Positions 1 through 8,352 of a stretch of 64,000 nt of DNA are shown piece after piece. Position 1 is the stretch's first letter. Each line of letters begins with the position of its first letter. The DNA lies in the NCBI GenBank assembly GCA_029263415.1, contig JAJCXN010000015.1, positions 308,282 to 372,281 on the forward strand. The letters run 5' to 3'. The translations under genes were made by a program, and so were the position numbers. This stretch comes from Acidobacteriota bacterium (GTDB lineage Bacteria; Acidobacteriota; Thermoanaerobaculia; Multivoradales; Multivoraceae). Under the pieces are notes generated by a model that had not been told where the DNA came from, made no database searches, and was given only the letters and a program-made list of their open reading frames with translations.

Positions 1-1065
1 CACACCTTCGAGACGCAGTTTGAACTCGTCGGGATTCGACGCTCTGCGCATTGCCTCTTCTAGCGTCACCAGGCCGCCCTCGTACAACGAATGTAAGGAC
101 TGATCGAATGTCTGCATCCCGTACTGACTGGTGCCCATCGCGATCTGGTCGCGAATGTACTTGGTCTTGTCCTTGTTTTCGATGCACTCCCGAATGTAGG
201 GCGTCATCAACATGACTTCCGTTGCCGGCACTCGACCCATAGCGTCAGCACGAGGCAGCAGGCGCAGGGAAACGACAGCCTGCAAGACCTGACCAAGCTG
301 AATACGAATCTGCTTTTGATGATGCGGCGGAAAGACAGAAATGATGCGATTGATGGTCTCGGCGGCATCCAAAGTATGCAGCGTGGAGAACACAAGATGC
401 CCGGTCTCTGCGGCTAAGAGAGCCGTTTCAATGGTCTCGTAGTCACGCATCTCGCCGACCAGAATCACATCGGGATCTTGGCGAAGAGCTGCGCGTAGCG
501 CTCGCGAGTACTCATGACAGTCAACGTCCAGCTCACGTTGGTTGATGATCGACTTCTTGTCCCGGTGCAGGTACTCGATCGGATCCTCGACCGTAACCAC
601 ATGCTCTGCTCGGTTGGCGTTGATGTAGTCAAGCATTGCAGCGAGCGTCGTACTCTTGCCCGAACCTGTGGTTCCCGTGCATAGCACCAGGCCGCGACGT
701 TCCTCACAGATGCGTTCGAGTACAGGAGGCAGCATTAGCTCCCGCACCGACAAGATGCGCGCCGGGATGACTCGAAGGACAAGACCAACGGTGCCACGCT
801 GTTGAAACACGTTGCAACGAAATCGGCCTAGACCCGGAACCGAGTAGGCGATATCGATATCGAGCTCTTCTTTGAAGCGCTGCTTCTGCCGGGCATTCAT
901 GATGGAGAACGCCATCTGCACGGTGTCTTCTTGCATCAACCGCTTGAGTTCGCCCAAAGGCTTCAAGTTGCCGTCAATGCGCAGGATCGGCGGACTTCCC
1001 ACTTTCAGATGAACATCTGAAGCCTTGTTCTCGACACCGATCTTGAGCACATCGTTGATGTTCAT
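1..1065 (-). CDS. pilT: PilT twitching motility ATPase (3' end outside window)
   Basis: Hexameric ATPase of the type IV pilus machine; PilT powers pilus retraction at the inner membrane. I translated the minus strand from the ATG at 1063-1065. The frame stays open to base 1, giving 355 residues, which is nearly the usual PilT length, so only a short C-terminal tail is missing. It opens with MNINDVLKIGVENKASDVHL. It carries Walker A GTTGSGKSTT, the Asp box and Walker B region ending DPDVILVGEMRD, and the His box STLHT. These are typical of PilT rather than PilB, which is longer. An AGAGG sequence lies about 14 bases before the ATG. The upstream region holds three 14-bp direct repeats. Confidence 0.93.
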   Translation of the reverse strand, partial: MNINDVLKIGVENKASDVHLKVGSPPILRIDGNLKPLGELKRLMQEDTVQMAFSIMNARQKQRFKEELDIDIAYSVPGLGRFRCNVFQQRGTVGLVLRVIPARILSVRELMLPPVLERICEERRGLVLCTGTTGSGKSTTLAAMLDYINANRAEHVVTVEDPIEYLHRDKKSIINQRELDVDCHEYSRALRAALRQDPDVILVGEMRDYETIETALLAAETGHLVFSTLHTLDAAETINRIISVFPPHHQKQIRIQLGQVLQAVVSLRLLPRADAMGRVPATEVMLMTPYIRECIENKDKTKYIRDQIAMGTSQYGMQTFDQSLHSLYEGGLVTLEEAMRRASNPDEFKLRLEGV

Positions 1066-1100
1066 GACGCTGTGAATCCTCTGGCTGCTGAATCGCCGGT

Positions 1101-1148
1101 CGTGTCAGCGGACTGTTTCGTGTCAGCGGACTAACGTGTCAACGGACT
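1101..1148. repeat. Three 14-bp direct repeats upstream of pilT
   Basis: CGTGTCAGCGGACT occurs at 1101-1114 and 1119-1132, and CGTGTCAACGGACT (one change) at 1135-1148. Spacing is 18 and 16 bases. They sit 36-83 bases upstream of the pilT start. They could be regulator binding sites or a small tandem duplication; the sequence alone does not decide. Confidence 0.7.
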
Positions 1149-1204
1149 AGAGCCCTAACCGAACTGCCTACTTAACCTGCTCGCAAGCCTAGCAGGCGCG
1201 GAAT

Positions 1205-1963
1205 CTACGATCGGGCAAGCAGAAGAGCGCTGGCAGCAACCGCCGCCGTTTCCATACGCAGCAAGGAGCCACCCAATGCCACCGCCTGCCCGCCACATCG
1301 TTCCAGGGCCTCGACCTCCGCTGGGGTCAATCCCCCTTCAGGACCCAAGACCAAGACCGCGCGATCAGGCACAGCGACCACTGCTTCGAGCAATGTTCTC
1401 GGGGCCTCCGGCTCGAGCACGAAGACCGGCAAAACCTCGCTGAGATCGCCGAGTGCTTGACACGCTGACTCGAAGCTGGGAACTGCATCAAACCGAGGCA
1501 TCCACGCGCCACCGCATTGCAGCAGCGCAGACTTGGCCACCCGCGCTAGCCGGTCGAGTCCGCTATCGGTCATCGGCCGCGCGGTGCGCTCGGCGGCATA
1601 GAAGACGAACTCTCTCACCCCAAGCTCGGTACACTTTTCAACCAACCACGCTGCTCGCTCTGAACGCGGGGTGCAAGTCCAGATCGCGAGCTGGGTCGCC
1701 ACTTGCGGAGGCTCAAGACGCGCATCCAAACGCAGCGCTGCGCAGCGCTTGTCGATCTGAACCACGACGCCCGCACGCATCGCGCCCGCGCCGTCACTGA
1801 CTTCGAGGATGTCGTGCACGCGCAACCGCAGCGATCGAAAGAGATGTCGATAGTCGTCGCCTGAGACGGATATCAATTCATCGGAGCGCAATTGCTCCGG
1901 GGTGACCAGGAGTCGCGCGGTCACCCCGCGGACCCGCTTCGACGTAAACGGACTGCCAGCCAT
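1205..1963 (-). CDS. rsmE: 16S rRNA (uracil-1498-N3)-methyltransferase RsmE
   Basis: SPOUT-class methyltransferase that makes m3U1498 in 16S rRNA using S-adenosylmethionine. The sequence has the N-terminal PUA-like part (HLFRSLRLRVHDILEVSDG), then the family segments WLVEKCTELGVREFVF and the knot motif LVLGPEGGLTPAEVEAL with GGSLLRMETAAVAA near the end. At 252 residues it is slightly long. The ATG at 1963 has GAAGGTGA just before it, but that stretch is also PrmA coding sequence. A GTG at 1924 forms a GTGA overlap with the prmA stop and would give 239 residues starting VTARLLV, a typical RsmE start. It is the last gene of the hrcA-grpE-dnaK-dnaJ-prmA-rsmE cluster. Confidence 0.93.
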   Translation of the reverse strand: MAGSPFTSKRVRGVTARLLVTPEQLRSDELISVSGDDYRHLFRSLRLRVHDILEVSDGAGAMRAGVVVQIDKRCAALRLDARLEPPQVATQLAIWTCTPRSERAAWLVEKCTELGVREFVFYAAERTARPMTDSGLDRLARVAKSALLQCGGAWMPRFDAVPSFESACQALGDLSEVLPVFVLEPEAPRTLLEAVVAVPDRAVLVLGPEGGLTPAEVEALERCGGQAVALGGSLLRMETAAVAASALLLARS

Positions 1964-2916
1964 TCACCTTCTACCAACCGATCGACTTCAGACCACCCGC
2001 AGTCGCACCATCGCTTAAGTGCAGAGGCTGCAGAGGAGTGGCCATCGAGTAGACCGGAGACCACAATCTCGCCGGGGGAACCAGTCGCGGCCCCGATTAC
2101 CGCCTCTTGATGTTCGATCTTCTCAGGCAACACGTTCACCAATGCGACGTCGAAGGCGCCAACCGTTCCGGCAAAATCACCCAAGGCATGGGCAGTGCCC
2201 GCGAAGAACTGGATCGAAGTCGGCAACCCGTTGAGCGCCCGATTCTCGACCGCCAGCACCGCCGAGACCGGGTCGACGTCGTACCCGACCACACTCTTCG
2301 AGCCAAGGTGGTGCGCGGCAAAGCTCAGGACTCCGGTGCCGCAACCGACATCGAGCACTCGCTTGCCGACCAGATCGGCCAGCTGCATCAATCGTAAGAC
2401 CAAGCGGGTGGTCTCATGCGAGCCCGTTCCGAAGGCGCGGCGCGCTGGGACTTGGATCACAAGACTGTCTTCACTGACCACGACCTGCAGGTCGGAATCT
2501 TCAGCTCCCAGATGATCATCGGGCTCGCGTGGGTCGATAATGAACCGACCGACTGCTACCGGCTGCGCCAGGCCCCGATGTGTCGCCATCCAATCACGAT
2601 CGATGATCAGCTCGAAGCCTTCGAACTTGCATCCTTGGGCGTTACCCAGGCCTCCCAGCTGCGCGGCGAACGCTCGCGACCATTGATGGTCAGCAAAGTA
2701 GGCATTCAGCGTCGCACGAGCGCCACCCGCCGACTCGAAGTCGCTGGCACCTTGTTCCCAAATTCCCAGAGCGCCCAAGCCGAAGAGTAGCGCTTGAAGC
2801 GACTCAATCCCCTCACCCTCAGCACCACCGATTGCAAACTGGGCAGCGAGCGTGCCCTTCGATTTGTGAGGACGCGATTCAGTCGGACCGAGGCCTCTTG
2901 ATCCAGGATGTGCCAT
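1921..2916 (-). CDS. prmA: Ribosomal protein L11 methyltransferase PrmA
   Basis: SAM-dependent enzyme that methylates ribosomal protein L11. It has the class I methyltransferase motif VLDVGCGTGVLSFAA near residue 190, preceded by the family segment AFGTGSHETTRLVLRLM. NVLPEKIEHQ stands where the NIL/NPP-type motif lies. At 331 residues it is a little longer than E. coli PrmA (293), mostly through an N-terminal extension rich in Gly, Ser and Lys. It lies between dnaJ and rsmE on the same strand, an arrangement common in many bacteria. Its stop codon overlaps the start region of rsmE, so the two are probably translationally coupled. Confidence 0.92.
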   Translation of the reverse strand: MAHPGSRGLGPTESRPHKSKGTLAAQFAIGGAEGEGIESLQALLFGLGALGIWEQGASDFESAGGARATLNAYFADHQWSRAFAAQLGGLGNAQGCKFEGFELIIDRDWMATHRGLAQPVAVGRFIIDPREPDDHLGAEDSDLQVVVSEDSLVIQVPARRAFGTGSHETTRLVLRLMQLADLVGKRVLDVGCGTGVLSFAAHHLGSKSVVGYDVDPVSAVLAVENRALNGLPTSIQFFAGTAHALGDFAGTVGAFDVALVNVLPEKIEHQEAVIGAATGSPGEIVVSGLLDGHSSAASALKRWCDCGWSEVDRLVEGEWLAVRLRRSGSAG

Positions 2917-2941
2917 CTCAGCGTCCCTTCACCGCACAGGC

Positions 2942-4054
2942 TTACGAGAAGAGTTCCTTGACCTTCTTCTTCAGTGACGACTTCTCTTTCACCTCAACTC
3001 CTTGAAGCTCGGCGAAGCGCCGCAGGGATTCTTCCTCTTCCTCTGAGAGATCGCGGGGCTTGGGCACCTCAAGCAGCACTTGGACTACGTGTCGACCAAA
3101 GCTCTGCGATCCCAACTTGGGAATACCCTTGCCATGCAGCACGAACTGGGCACCTTGCTTGGTTCCCGGGGGAACGTCCACCATCGCCGACCCCTGCAAC
3201 GTCTCGATCTCGAAAGTGGTTCCGAACACCGCTTGAGGAAACGAGATCGTCTCCTCGGTAACCACGTCGATGCCGTGGCGCAGATAGCGCTCATCCTCTT
3301 CCACGTGCAGCACCACGAACAAGTCACCGGCAGGCCCTCCGCGGCGACCGTGCTCACCTTCGCCGCGCAACCGCACCCGCGCACCGGTGTCGACCCCGGC
3401 TGGGATGCGGACCTCGAGTGAGCGTTCTTGCTCGACCAAGCCCTCACCGTGACATGTCTTGCACGGGTCTTTGATGACGGAGCCTTGCCCCTGACACTTA
3501 TGGCAGGTGCGCGCCACCGTGAACAGCCCTTGCGAGAACCGCACCTGACCGCGACCGCCGCAGGTATCGCAAGACTCAGCCTGACTCGCACCTTCAGCGC
3601 CGCTGCCTCCACAAGTTTCACAATGCTCGAGACGGGGGATACGTAGCTTGGGCTCAGTGCCCCGAACAGCTTCTAGGAAACTGATCTGCAGGTCGTAGCG
3701 AAGATCGGCACCGGGCGCGGGACCTGTGCGTGACCGTCGGCCACCGCCGCCACCCCCACCAAAACCGAACAGGTCTCCAAGGATGTCGGAGAAATCGGAG
3801 AAGGTCGACGGATCAAACCCGCCTTGAAAACCTCCGCCTGAATGGCCGAACTGGTCGTAGCGAGCCCGCTTCTGCGAATCTGACAGCACCGCATAGGCCT
3901 CGGCCGCTTCCTTGAAGCGCTCCTCAGCAGCGGCGTCGCCAGGATTCTTGTCCGGATGGTTCTCCATCGCCAAGCGGCGATAGGCCTTCTTGATTTCGCG
4001 TTCGTCAGCCGAGCGTTCAACGCTCAGGACATCGTAGTAGTCACGTTTTGCCAT
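2942..4054 (-). CDS. dnaJ: Chaperone protein DnaJ
   Basis: Hsp40 co-chaperone that delivers substrates to DnaK and stimulates its ATPase. All type I domains are present. The J domain is at residues 1-70 with HPD in [12 protein letters not shown] Gly/Phe-rich linker ([11 protein letters not shown]) follows. Four zinc-binding repeats read [24 protein letters not shown] and CKTCHGEG. The C-terminal substrate domains follow, and the end is KKKVKELFS. At 370 residues it has normal length. It lies 99 bases downstream of dnaK and 25 bases before prmA. Confidence 0.97.
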   Translation of the reverse strand: MAKRDYYDVLSVERSADEREIKKAYRRLAMENHPDKNPGDAAAEERFKEAAEAYAVLSDSQKRARYDQFGHSGGGFQGGFDPSTFSDFSDILGDLFGFGGGGGGGRRSRTGPAPGADLRYDLQISFLEAVRGTEPKLRIPRLEHCETCGGSGAEGASQAESCDTCGGRGQVRFSQGLFTVARTCHKCQGQGSVIKDPCKTCHGEGLVEQERSLEVRIPAGVDTGARVRLRGEGEHGRRGGPAGDLFVVLHVEEDERYLRHGIDVVTEETISFPQAVFGTTFEIETLQGSAMVDVPPGTKQGAQFVLHGKGIPKLGSQSFGRHVVQVLLEVPKPRDLSEEEEESLRRFAELQGVEVKEKSSLKKKVKELFS

Positions 4055-4153
4055 TCGAATTTTCTCTGTGCTTCACGCTTCGTGCGGTCAGCGAGTCCAG
4101 GACCTAAGAAGTGAGATCAAGTGTTTGTCGCTGTTGCTCGCAGCGCTCAATGC

Positions 4154-5986
4154 CTAGGCTAGGTCGTCAGTTCCCGTTTGATCCAGCATGAGGTCGGTCA
4201 ACGTGCGCGAGAGCGAGTTGAGGTCAAAGATGGCGGTTTCCATCTCCACTCGATCCTCGCTTCCTAACGCAGTGCGTGCGTGCACCATAATGTCTTTGAT
4301 GCGGCGTTGGTCGGCCTCTTTAAGAGCCATGCCGAATTGATCCAATACGCGCTCATTGGTATAGATCATTCCCTCGAGCCGATTGCGCACGCGGCGCAAC
4401 TCGCGGCGCTCGCGATCGGCACGCTGGAACTCATCTGCTTCTTGCACCAGACGCTCGACTTCGTCCGGCGACAAACCACTTGCCGGATTGATCTCGATCG
4501 TCTGCTGTTGATTGGTCACCATGTCCCGAGCAGAGACCGTGTGGATGCTGTTTGAGTCAATCGCGAAATTGACTTCGATCTGCGGCATGCCTTTCGGTGC
4601 GGGAGCGATCCCGACCAACTCGATGCGCCCTAGAGACCGATTGTCAGCGGCTAAATCGCGCTCGCCCTGGACCACGTGGATCTGCACAGTATCTTGGTTG
4701 TCAACAACCGTGGTAAATATCTGAGCAGCCTTGGTGGGGATGGTCGAGTTGCGTTCGATCAAGCGCGTGAACAAGCCGCCCTGGGTCTCTACGCCCAAAG
4801 ACAGAGGGGTCACATCCAACAACACAACATCTTTGATATTGCCCTGCAGAATGCCGCCTTGAATGGAAGCGCCCATCGCGACCACTTCGTCGGGATTGAT
4901 GTCGTCGTTGAGCTTGTCGCCAAAGACCTCGGTGACAGCGCGGCGGACAATCGGCGATCGGGTCTGTCCGCCAACCATCAGCACCTGATCGATCTTGTCT
5001 GCGGAAAGACCGGCCTGTTCGAGGGCGTCGATGCACGGCCCCTTTGTTCGTTCAGCGAGGTCTCTCACCAATTCTTCGAAATGAGCTCGAGTTAGTGAAC
5101 GTGCGAGATGCCGCGGTCCTGAATCGTCCGCCGAAATGAAAGGCAGATTGATCGCCGCCTCGTCGTTCATCGACAGTTCGCACTTAGCCCGCTCGGCCGC
5201 TTCCTTCAGGCGCTGCAAGGCCATGCGATCGCCACGCAAGTCAATCGAGGTTTCGCGCTCGAATTCGTCTACCAACCACTCCATGATGCGGCGGTCGAAA
5301 TCCTCACCACCCAGATCAGGATCGCCGTTAGTGGCCTTGACCTCGAATATGCCTTGAGACAACTCCATGACCGAGATATCAAACGTACCGCCGCCAAGAT
5401 CGTAGACCGCTATGTTCTCGGTGCCCGATTTGCGATCGAGACCATAAGCGAGCGCGGCGGCGGTAGGTTCGTTGATGATCCGAAGCACCTCCAGCCCCGC
5501 AATCTTGCCCGCATCGCGCGTGGCCTGACGTTGCGAGTCATCGAAGTACGCTGGCACAGTGATGATCGCCTCGGTGATCTCTTCCTCCAGCACCTCTTCA
5601 GCAAAACCACGCAACTCCTGGAGAATGATCGCGGAGATCTCCTCAGGGCTATAGCTACGATCGCGAATCTGAATCTTGACGTCGCCGTTTTGAGATTCGA
5701 CCAACGGATAGGGCAGGTGCACGTCGAGTGCTCGCTGAACCTGCGGGTCATCAAACTTGCGACCGATCAGACGCTTGACGGCGAACACTGTGTTCTGTGG
5801 ATTGGTGATGGCTTGACGCTTGGCGATCTGACCAACCAACCGATCACCATCTTCAGCGAAAGCGACGATCGAAGCAGTGGTCCGAGAGCCTTCTCGATTG
5901 GCGAGCACGCGTGGTGTCGACAACCCTTCAACGACCGCTACGCAGCTGTTGGTGGTACCTAGATCGATCCCGAGAATTCGGCTCAC
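4154..5986 (-). CDS. dnaK: Chaperone protein DnaK (Hsp70)
   Basis: ATP-dependent chaperone. The nucleotide-binding domain opens MSRILGIDLGTTNSCVAVVEG and contains AVYDLGGGTFDISVMEL and VLMVGGQTRSPIVRR. The substrate-binding domain contains DVTPLSLGVETQGG. At 610 residues it is about 25-30 shorter than typical DnaK: it ends soon after the helical lid at LDQTGTDDLA, without the usual disordered acidic tail. Its start ATG overlaps the grpE stop as ATGA, so translation is coupled to grpE. HscA is an alternative of similar length, but the start sequence and position after grpE favour DnaK. Confidence 0.95.
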   Translation of the reverse strand: MSRILGIDLGTTNSCVAVVEGLSTPRVLANREGSRTTASIVAFAEDGDRLVGQIAKRQAITNPQNTVFAVKRLIGRKFDDPQVQRALDVHLPYPLVESQNGDVKIQIRDRSYSPEEISAIILQELRGFAEEVLEEEITEAIITVPAYFDDSQRQATRDAGKIAGLEVLRIINEPTAAALAYGLDRKSGTENIAVYDLGGGTFDISVMELSQGIFEVKATNGDPDLGGEDFDRRIMEWLVDEFERETSIDLRGDRMALQRLKEAAERAKCELSMNDEAAINLPFISADDSGPRHLARSLTRAHFEELVRDLAERTKGPCIDALEQAGLSADKIDQVLMVGGQTRSPIVRRAVTEVFGDKLNDDINPDEVVAMGASIQGGILQGNIKDVVLLDVTPLSLGVETQGGLFTRLIERNSTIPTKAAQIFTTVVDNQDTVQIHVVQGERDLAADNRSLGRIELVGIAPAPKGMPQIEVNFAIDSNSIHTVSARDMVTNQQQTIEINPASGLSPDEVERLVQEADEFQRADRERRELRRVRNRLEGMIYTNERVLDQFGMALKEADQRRIKDIMVHARTALGSEDRVEMETAIFDLNSLSRTLTDLMLDQTGTDDLA

Positions 5987-6780
5987 GATTCCCGCTCGCT
6001 TTCCTCGGCACCGCCCGCTGAATCGCCTCGCCCAGCGTCGTTCGCTTCCTCGGTCTCGGCCCCTGTCTCTGCAGGCTCCGCCCGCGCTGCCTCAGCGGCC
6101 CGCGACTCGCGCTCGATCGGCAGCGCAACACGAACCATGGATGGACGGAGTAACCGATCATGCAACAGGTAGCCTGACTGGTACTCCTCTGCGACCGTTG
6201 GCTGATCGACTTCACTATCTTCGGCCTTGGCGACGGCCTCGTGGACTGAAGGGTCGAACCGCTCACCGACAGAAGGCACAGCGACCACGTTCAAACGGCC
6301 CAAGAGCTCCACCGTCTGCCGTTGGATCATCTCGACACCTTGCTTCAGGTCAGTTGCATCACCCTCGGCTTCAAGCGCTCTGTTGAGGTTGTCAAGCACA
6401 GGCAAGAACTCCAAAAGGGCGTTCTCTGCCGCATAGCGTGCGTACTCAACGCGCTCTCGCTCGACGCGGCGCCGGAAATTCTCATAGTCGGCCAGGGCGC
6501 GCATAGCCCGCTCCTCCGCCTCCTTGAGCCTCAGCTGCAACGCTTCGGTGTCACTCGATTCGGTATCGCTGCCAGCTTGCACATCGACGCCTTCGTCTGC
6601 CTGCGCCGCTGAGCCAGTGGCTTCCGATTCATCCTCCAACTCGCCATCACGGCGCACGGAACCAACGGCCTCGACAGCTTGAACAGCCTCGCGCATGATC
6701 TCGTCGGTATCAGGTTCTGTCTCGATCTCAAGATCGAAGGCCTTCCTGTTGGTCGGCTCTTGCTCTTCTTCTTGGTTCAT
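5983..6780 (-). CDS. grpE: Nucleotide exchange factor GrpE
   Basis: Dimeric exchange factor that releases ADP from DnaK. The core is recognisable: a long helix (LRLKEAEERAMRALADYENFRRR), then FLPVLDNLNRALE and GVEMIQRQTVELL, then the beta domain with GERFDPSVHEAV and VAEEYQSGYLLHDRLLRPSMVRV, each a family hallmark. At 265 residues it is longer than usual. The extra length is acidic, low-complexity sequence at both ends, the tail running through EPAETGAETEEANDAG. It lies 84 bases downstream of hrcA and overlaps dnaK by four bases. Confidence 0.95.
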   Translation of the reverse strand: MNQEEEQEPTNRKAFDLEIETEPDTDEIMREAVQAVEAVGSVRRDGELEDESEATGSAAQADEGVDVQAGSDTESSDTEALQLRLKEAEERAMRALADYENFRRRVERERVEYARYAAENALLEFLPVLDNLNRALEAEGDATDLKQGVEMIQRQTVELLGRLNVVAVPSVGERFDPSVHEAVAKAEDSEVDQPTVAEEYQSGYLLHDRLLRPSMVRVALPIERESRAAEAARAEPAETGAETEEANDAGRGDSAGGAEESERES

Positions 6781-6864
6781 TTTCAGGTGGTAGTAGGCAA
6801 GAGCCCCATCGAATCGAGCAAGCCGGCAATGATCGGCCAGAGCTCTGGGCGGAGCAAATTCAAA

Positions 6865-7932
6865 TTAGTTTGGGACTTCGAGCGAACGACTCATTCGAGC
6901 ACCGAGGTAGTCGACCAACGGGATCAGGCGCTGATAGGCCATTCTCGATGGGCCGAAGACCCCAACTGTACCGATCCTTCGACCGGCTATGTGGTAACCA
7001 CGGACGATCAGTGAAAAATCGAGATCCGAGGTCAGGTCGTTCTCTTCACCGATCAAGACCCGAACCCCCGGCCCTTCAAGGCATCGATTGAGCAACGTCA
7101 CTACGCGTGCTCGATCTGCGAACGTATCGAACAAGCGGCGAACTTGTTCAAGATCATGCAATTCTGGCCGAGCCAGCAGTGACTCGGCCCCGTCCATGAC
7201 GAGTTCTTGATTCGGCTCGGTGAGCATCCCGCCGCGTGCCAACTTGACTGCGCCCGAGAGGAGATCATCGACCACTCCTCGATCGTCGTCCATCATCTCG
7301 ACCAGACGCTCTCGAACTTCGGACAGCGTACATCCGCGGAAGTTCTCTGTGAGGTAGTTAGAGAAGCGCGTCAACTCGTCCCGGCTGACGTGTTCGTCAG
7401 CTTCAAACACCTTGTTCTCAATAAAACCGGTGCTCGAGATGGTCACGCACAGAATGCGTCGATCACTCAAGCCGACAAACTCGACTCGGTGCAAGACCGC
7501 GCTTCCAAGGTCCGGGGTCAATACCATCCCAACTTGGCGAGAGAATTTGGACAAGAGCTTCGACGCTTCGCTCGCCATCTCTTCCGGGTCGGCGCGCACG
7601 CCGGAGAGGGTTTCATCGATCTCTCTACGAATCTCACCGGACACGCCTTCAGACTGCATCAGAGAATCGATGAAGAAGTGGTATGCCAGCGGAGTGGGAA
7701 CGCGACCAGCTGAGGTATGAGGTTGGCGCAGTAGCCCCAACGTTTCCAGGTTGGCCAATACCGCCCGGATTGAGGCGGCGGACAGCCCATGCCGGTCGCT
7801 GCGCACTAGTCGCAGCGAACTCACCGGCTCACCAGCCTCCAGAAAGGTCTCAATGACCTCGTGGAGGATTGCTTGTTCTCTTTCTTTGAGGATCATCGGC
7901 ATCGAAAGTGGGACACGGAACCTGGACTCCAT
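6865..7932 (-). CDS. hrcA: Heat-inducible transcription repressor HrcA
   Basis: Repressor of class I heat-shock genes. The N-terminal winged helix is visible (ILKEREQAILHEVIETFLEAGEPVSS, then SAASIRAVLANLETLGLLRQPHTSAGRVPTPLAYHFF). The C-terminal part has GPSRMAYQRLIPLVDYLG. At 355 residues it is normal length. The first ATG (7932) has no clear ribosome binding site. The Met at residue 11 or 13 (MPMILKERE) fits the family start better, and the true start may be 7902 or 7896. It heads the grpE-dnaK-dnaJ cluster. I could not find its usual operator (CIRCE) upstream. Confidence 0.93.
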   Translation of the reverse strand: MESRFRVPLSMPMILKEREQAILHEVIETFLEAGEPVSSLRLVRSDRHGLSAASIRAVLANLETLGLLRQPHTSAGRVPTPLAYHFFIDSLMQSEGVSGEIRREIDETLSGVRADPEEMASEASKLLSKFSRQVGMVLTPDLGSAVLHRVEFVGLSDRRILCVTISSTGFIENKVFEADEHVSRDELTRFSNYLTENFRGCTLSEVRERLVEMMDDDRGVVDDLLSGAVKLARGGMLTEPNQELVMDGAESLLARPELHDLEQVRRLFDTFADRARVVTLLNRCLEGPGVRVLIGEENDLTSDLDFSLIVRGYHIAGRRIGTVGVFGPSRMAYQRLIPLVDYLGARMSRSLEVPN

Positions 7933-8352
7933 TCGGAGAACGACAACGTCAACTTCCCCGTGCTTCAGTTAAGCACCCATGATTGTGGTCCGGCAACCGG
8001 ACGACAGGGCCAAAAGCAAAGTCGCGCAGCGACCGCTCAAACGAAGGCAGAAGGGCCAAAACCGCATGATCTTATGGCAACTGTTGTTCCGGTGCCTACC
8101 TTGAAGGCCCTCTGTGCCAATGGTAACCTGTCCTGTCAGCGCAAAAACCGTTGCCGCAGAGGGGAAATGAGACGCGTCTTCGGCTCTCCAGACGAGTGCA
8201 TTAATGCGCAAGCCTCGATAGGATCACCTGTTGCTGGTCCTGCTCCCCCTATTCTTGCGGCCTTCGGCCTTCGTTGCCTTGCCAGTCGCTCACCCGACTA
8301 AACCTTCTTGAACTCTGACTTGGGCTCCTCTCCTCTCCAACACTAAGAGCTA
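7933..8352. other. Divergent intergenic region hrcA / mglA-like gene
   Basis: 420 bases between two divergent genes, so it should hold both promoters. No convincing gene is visible. Two inverted repeats can be seen: GTGCTT/AAGCAC (7960-7976) close to hrcA, and CCCTCTGTG/CGCAGAGGG (8108-8116 and 8155-8163) with a 38-base loop. Neither matches CIRCE. Confidence 0.6.
7960..7976. promoter_or_regulatory. Short inverted repeat upstream of hrcA
   Basis: GTGCTT, five bases (CAGTT), then AAGCAC: a perfect 6-bp dyad starting 28 bases upstream of the first hrcA ATG. It shares the AGCAC core of CIRCE but not its arm length or nine-base spacer. It is an operator candidate only. Confidence 0.3.

Noticed and set aside
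7933..8352. CIRCE operator upstream of hrcA.
   Set aside because: No TTAGCACTC-N9-GAGTGCTAA match; only a 6-bp dyad with a different spacer.
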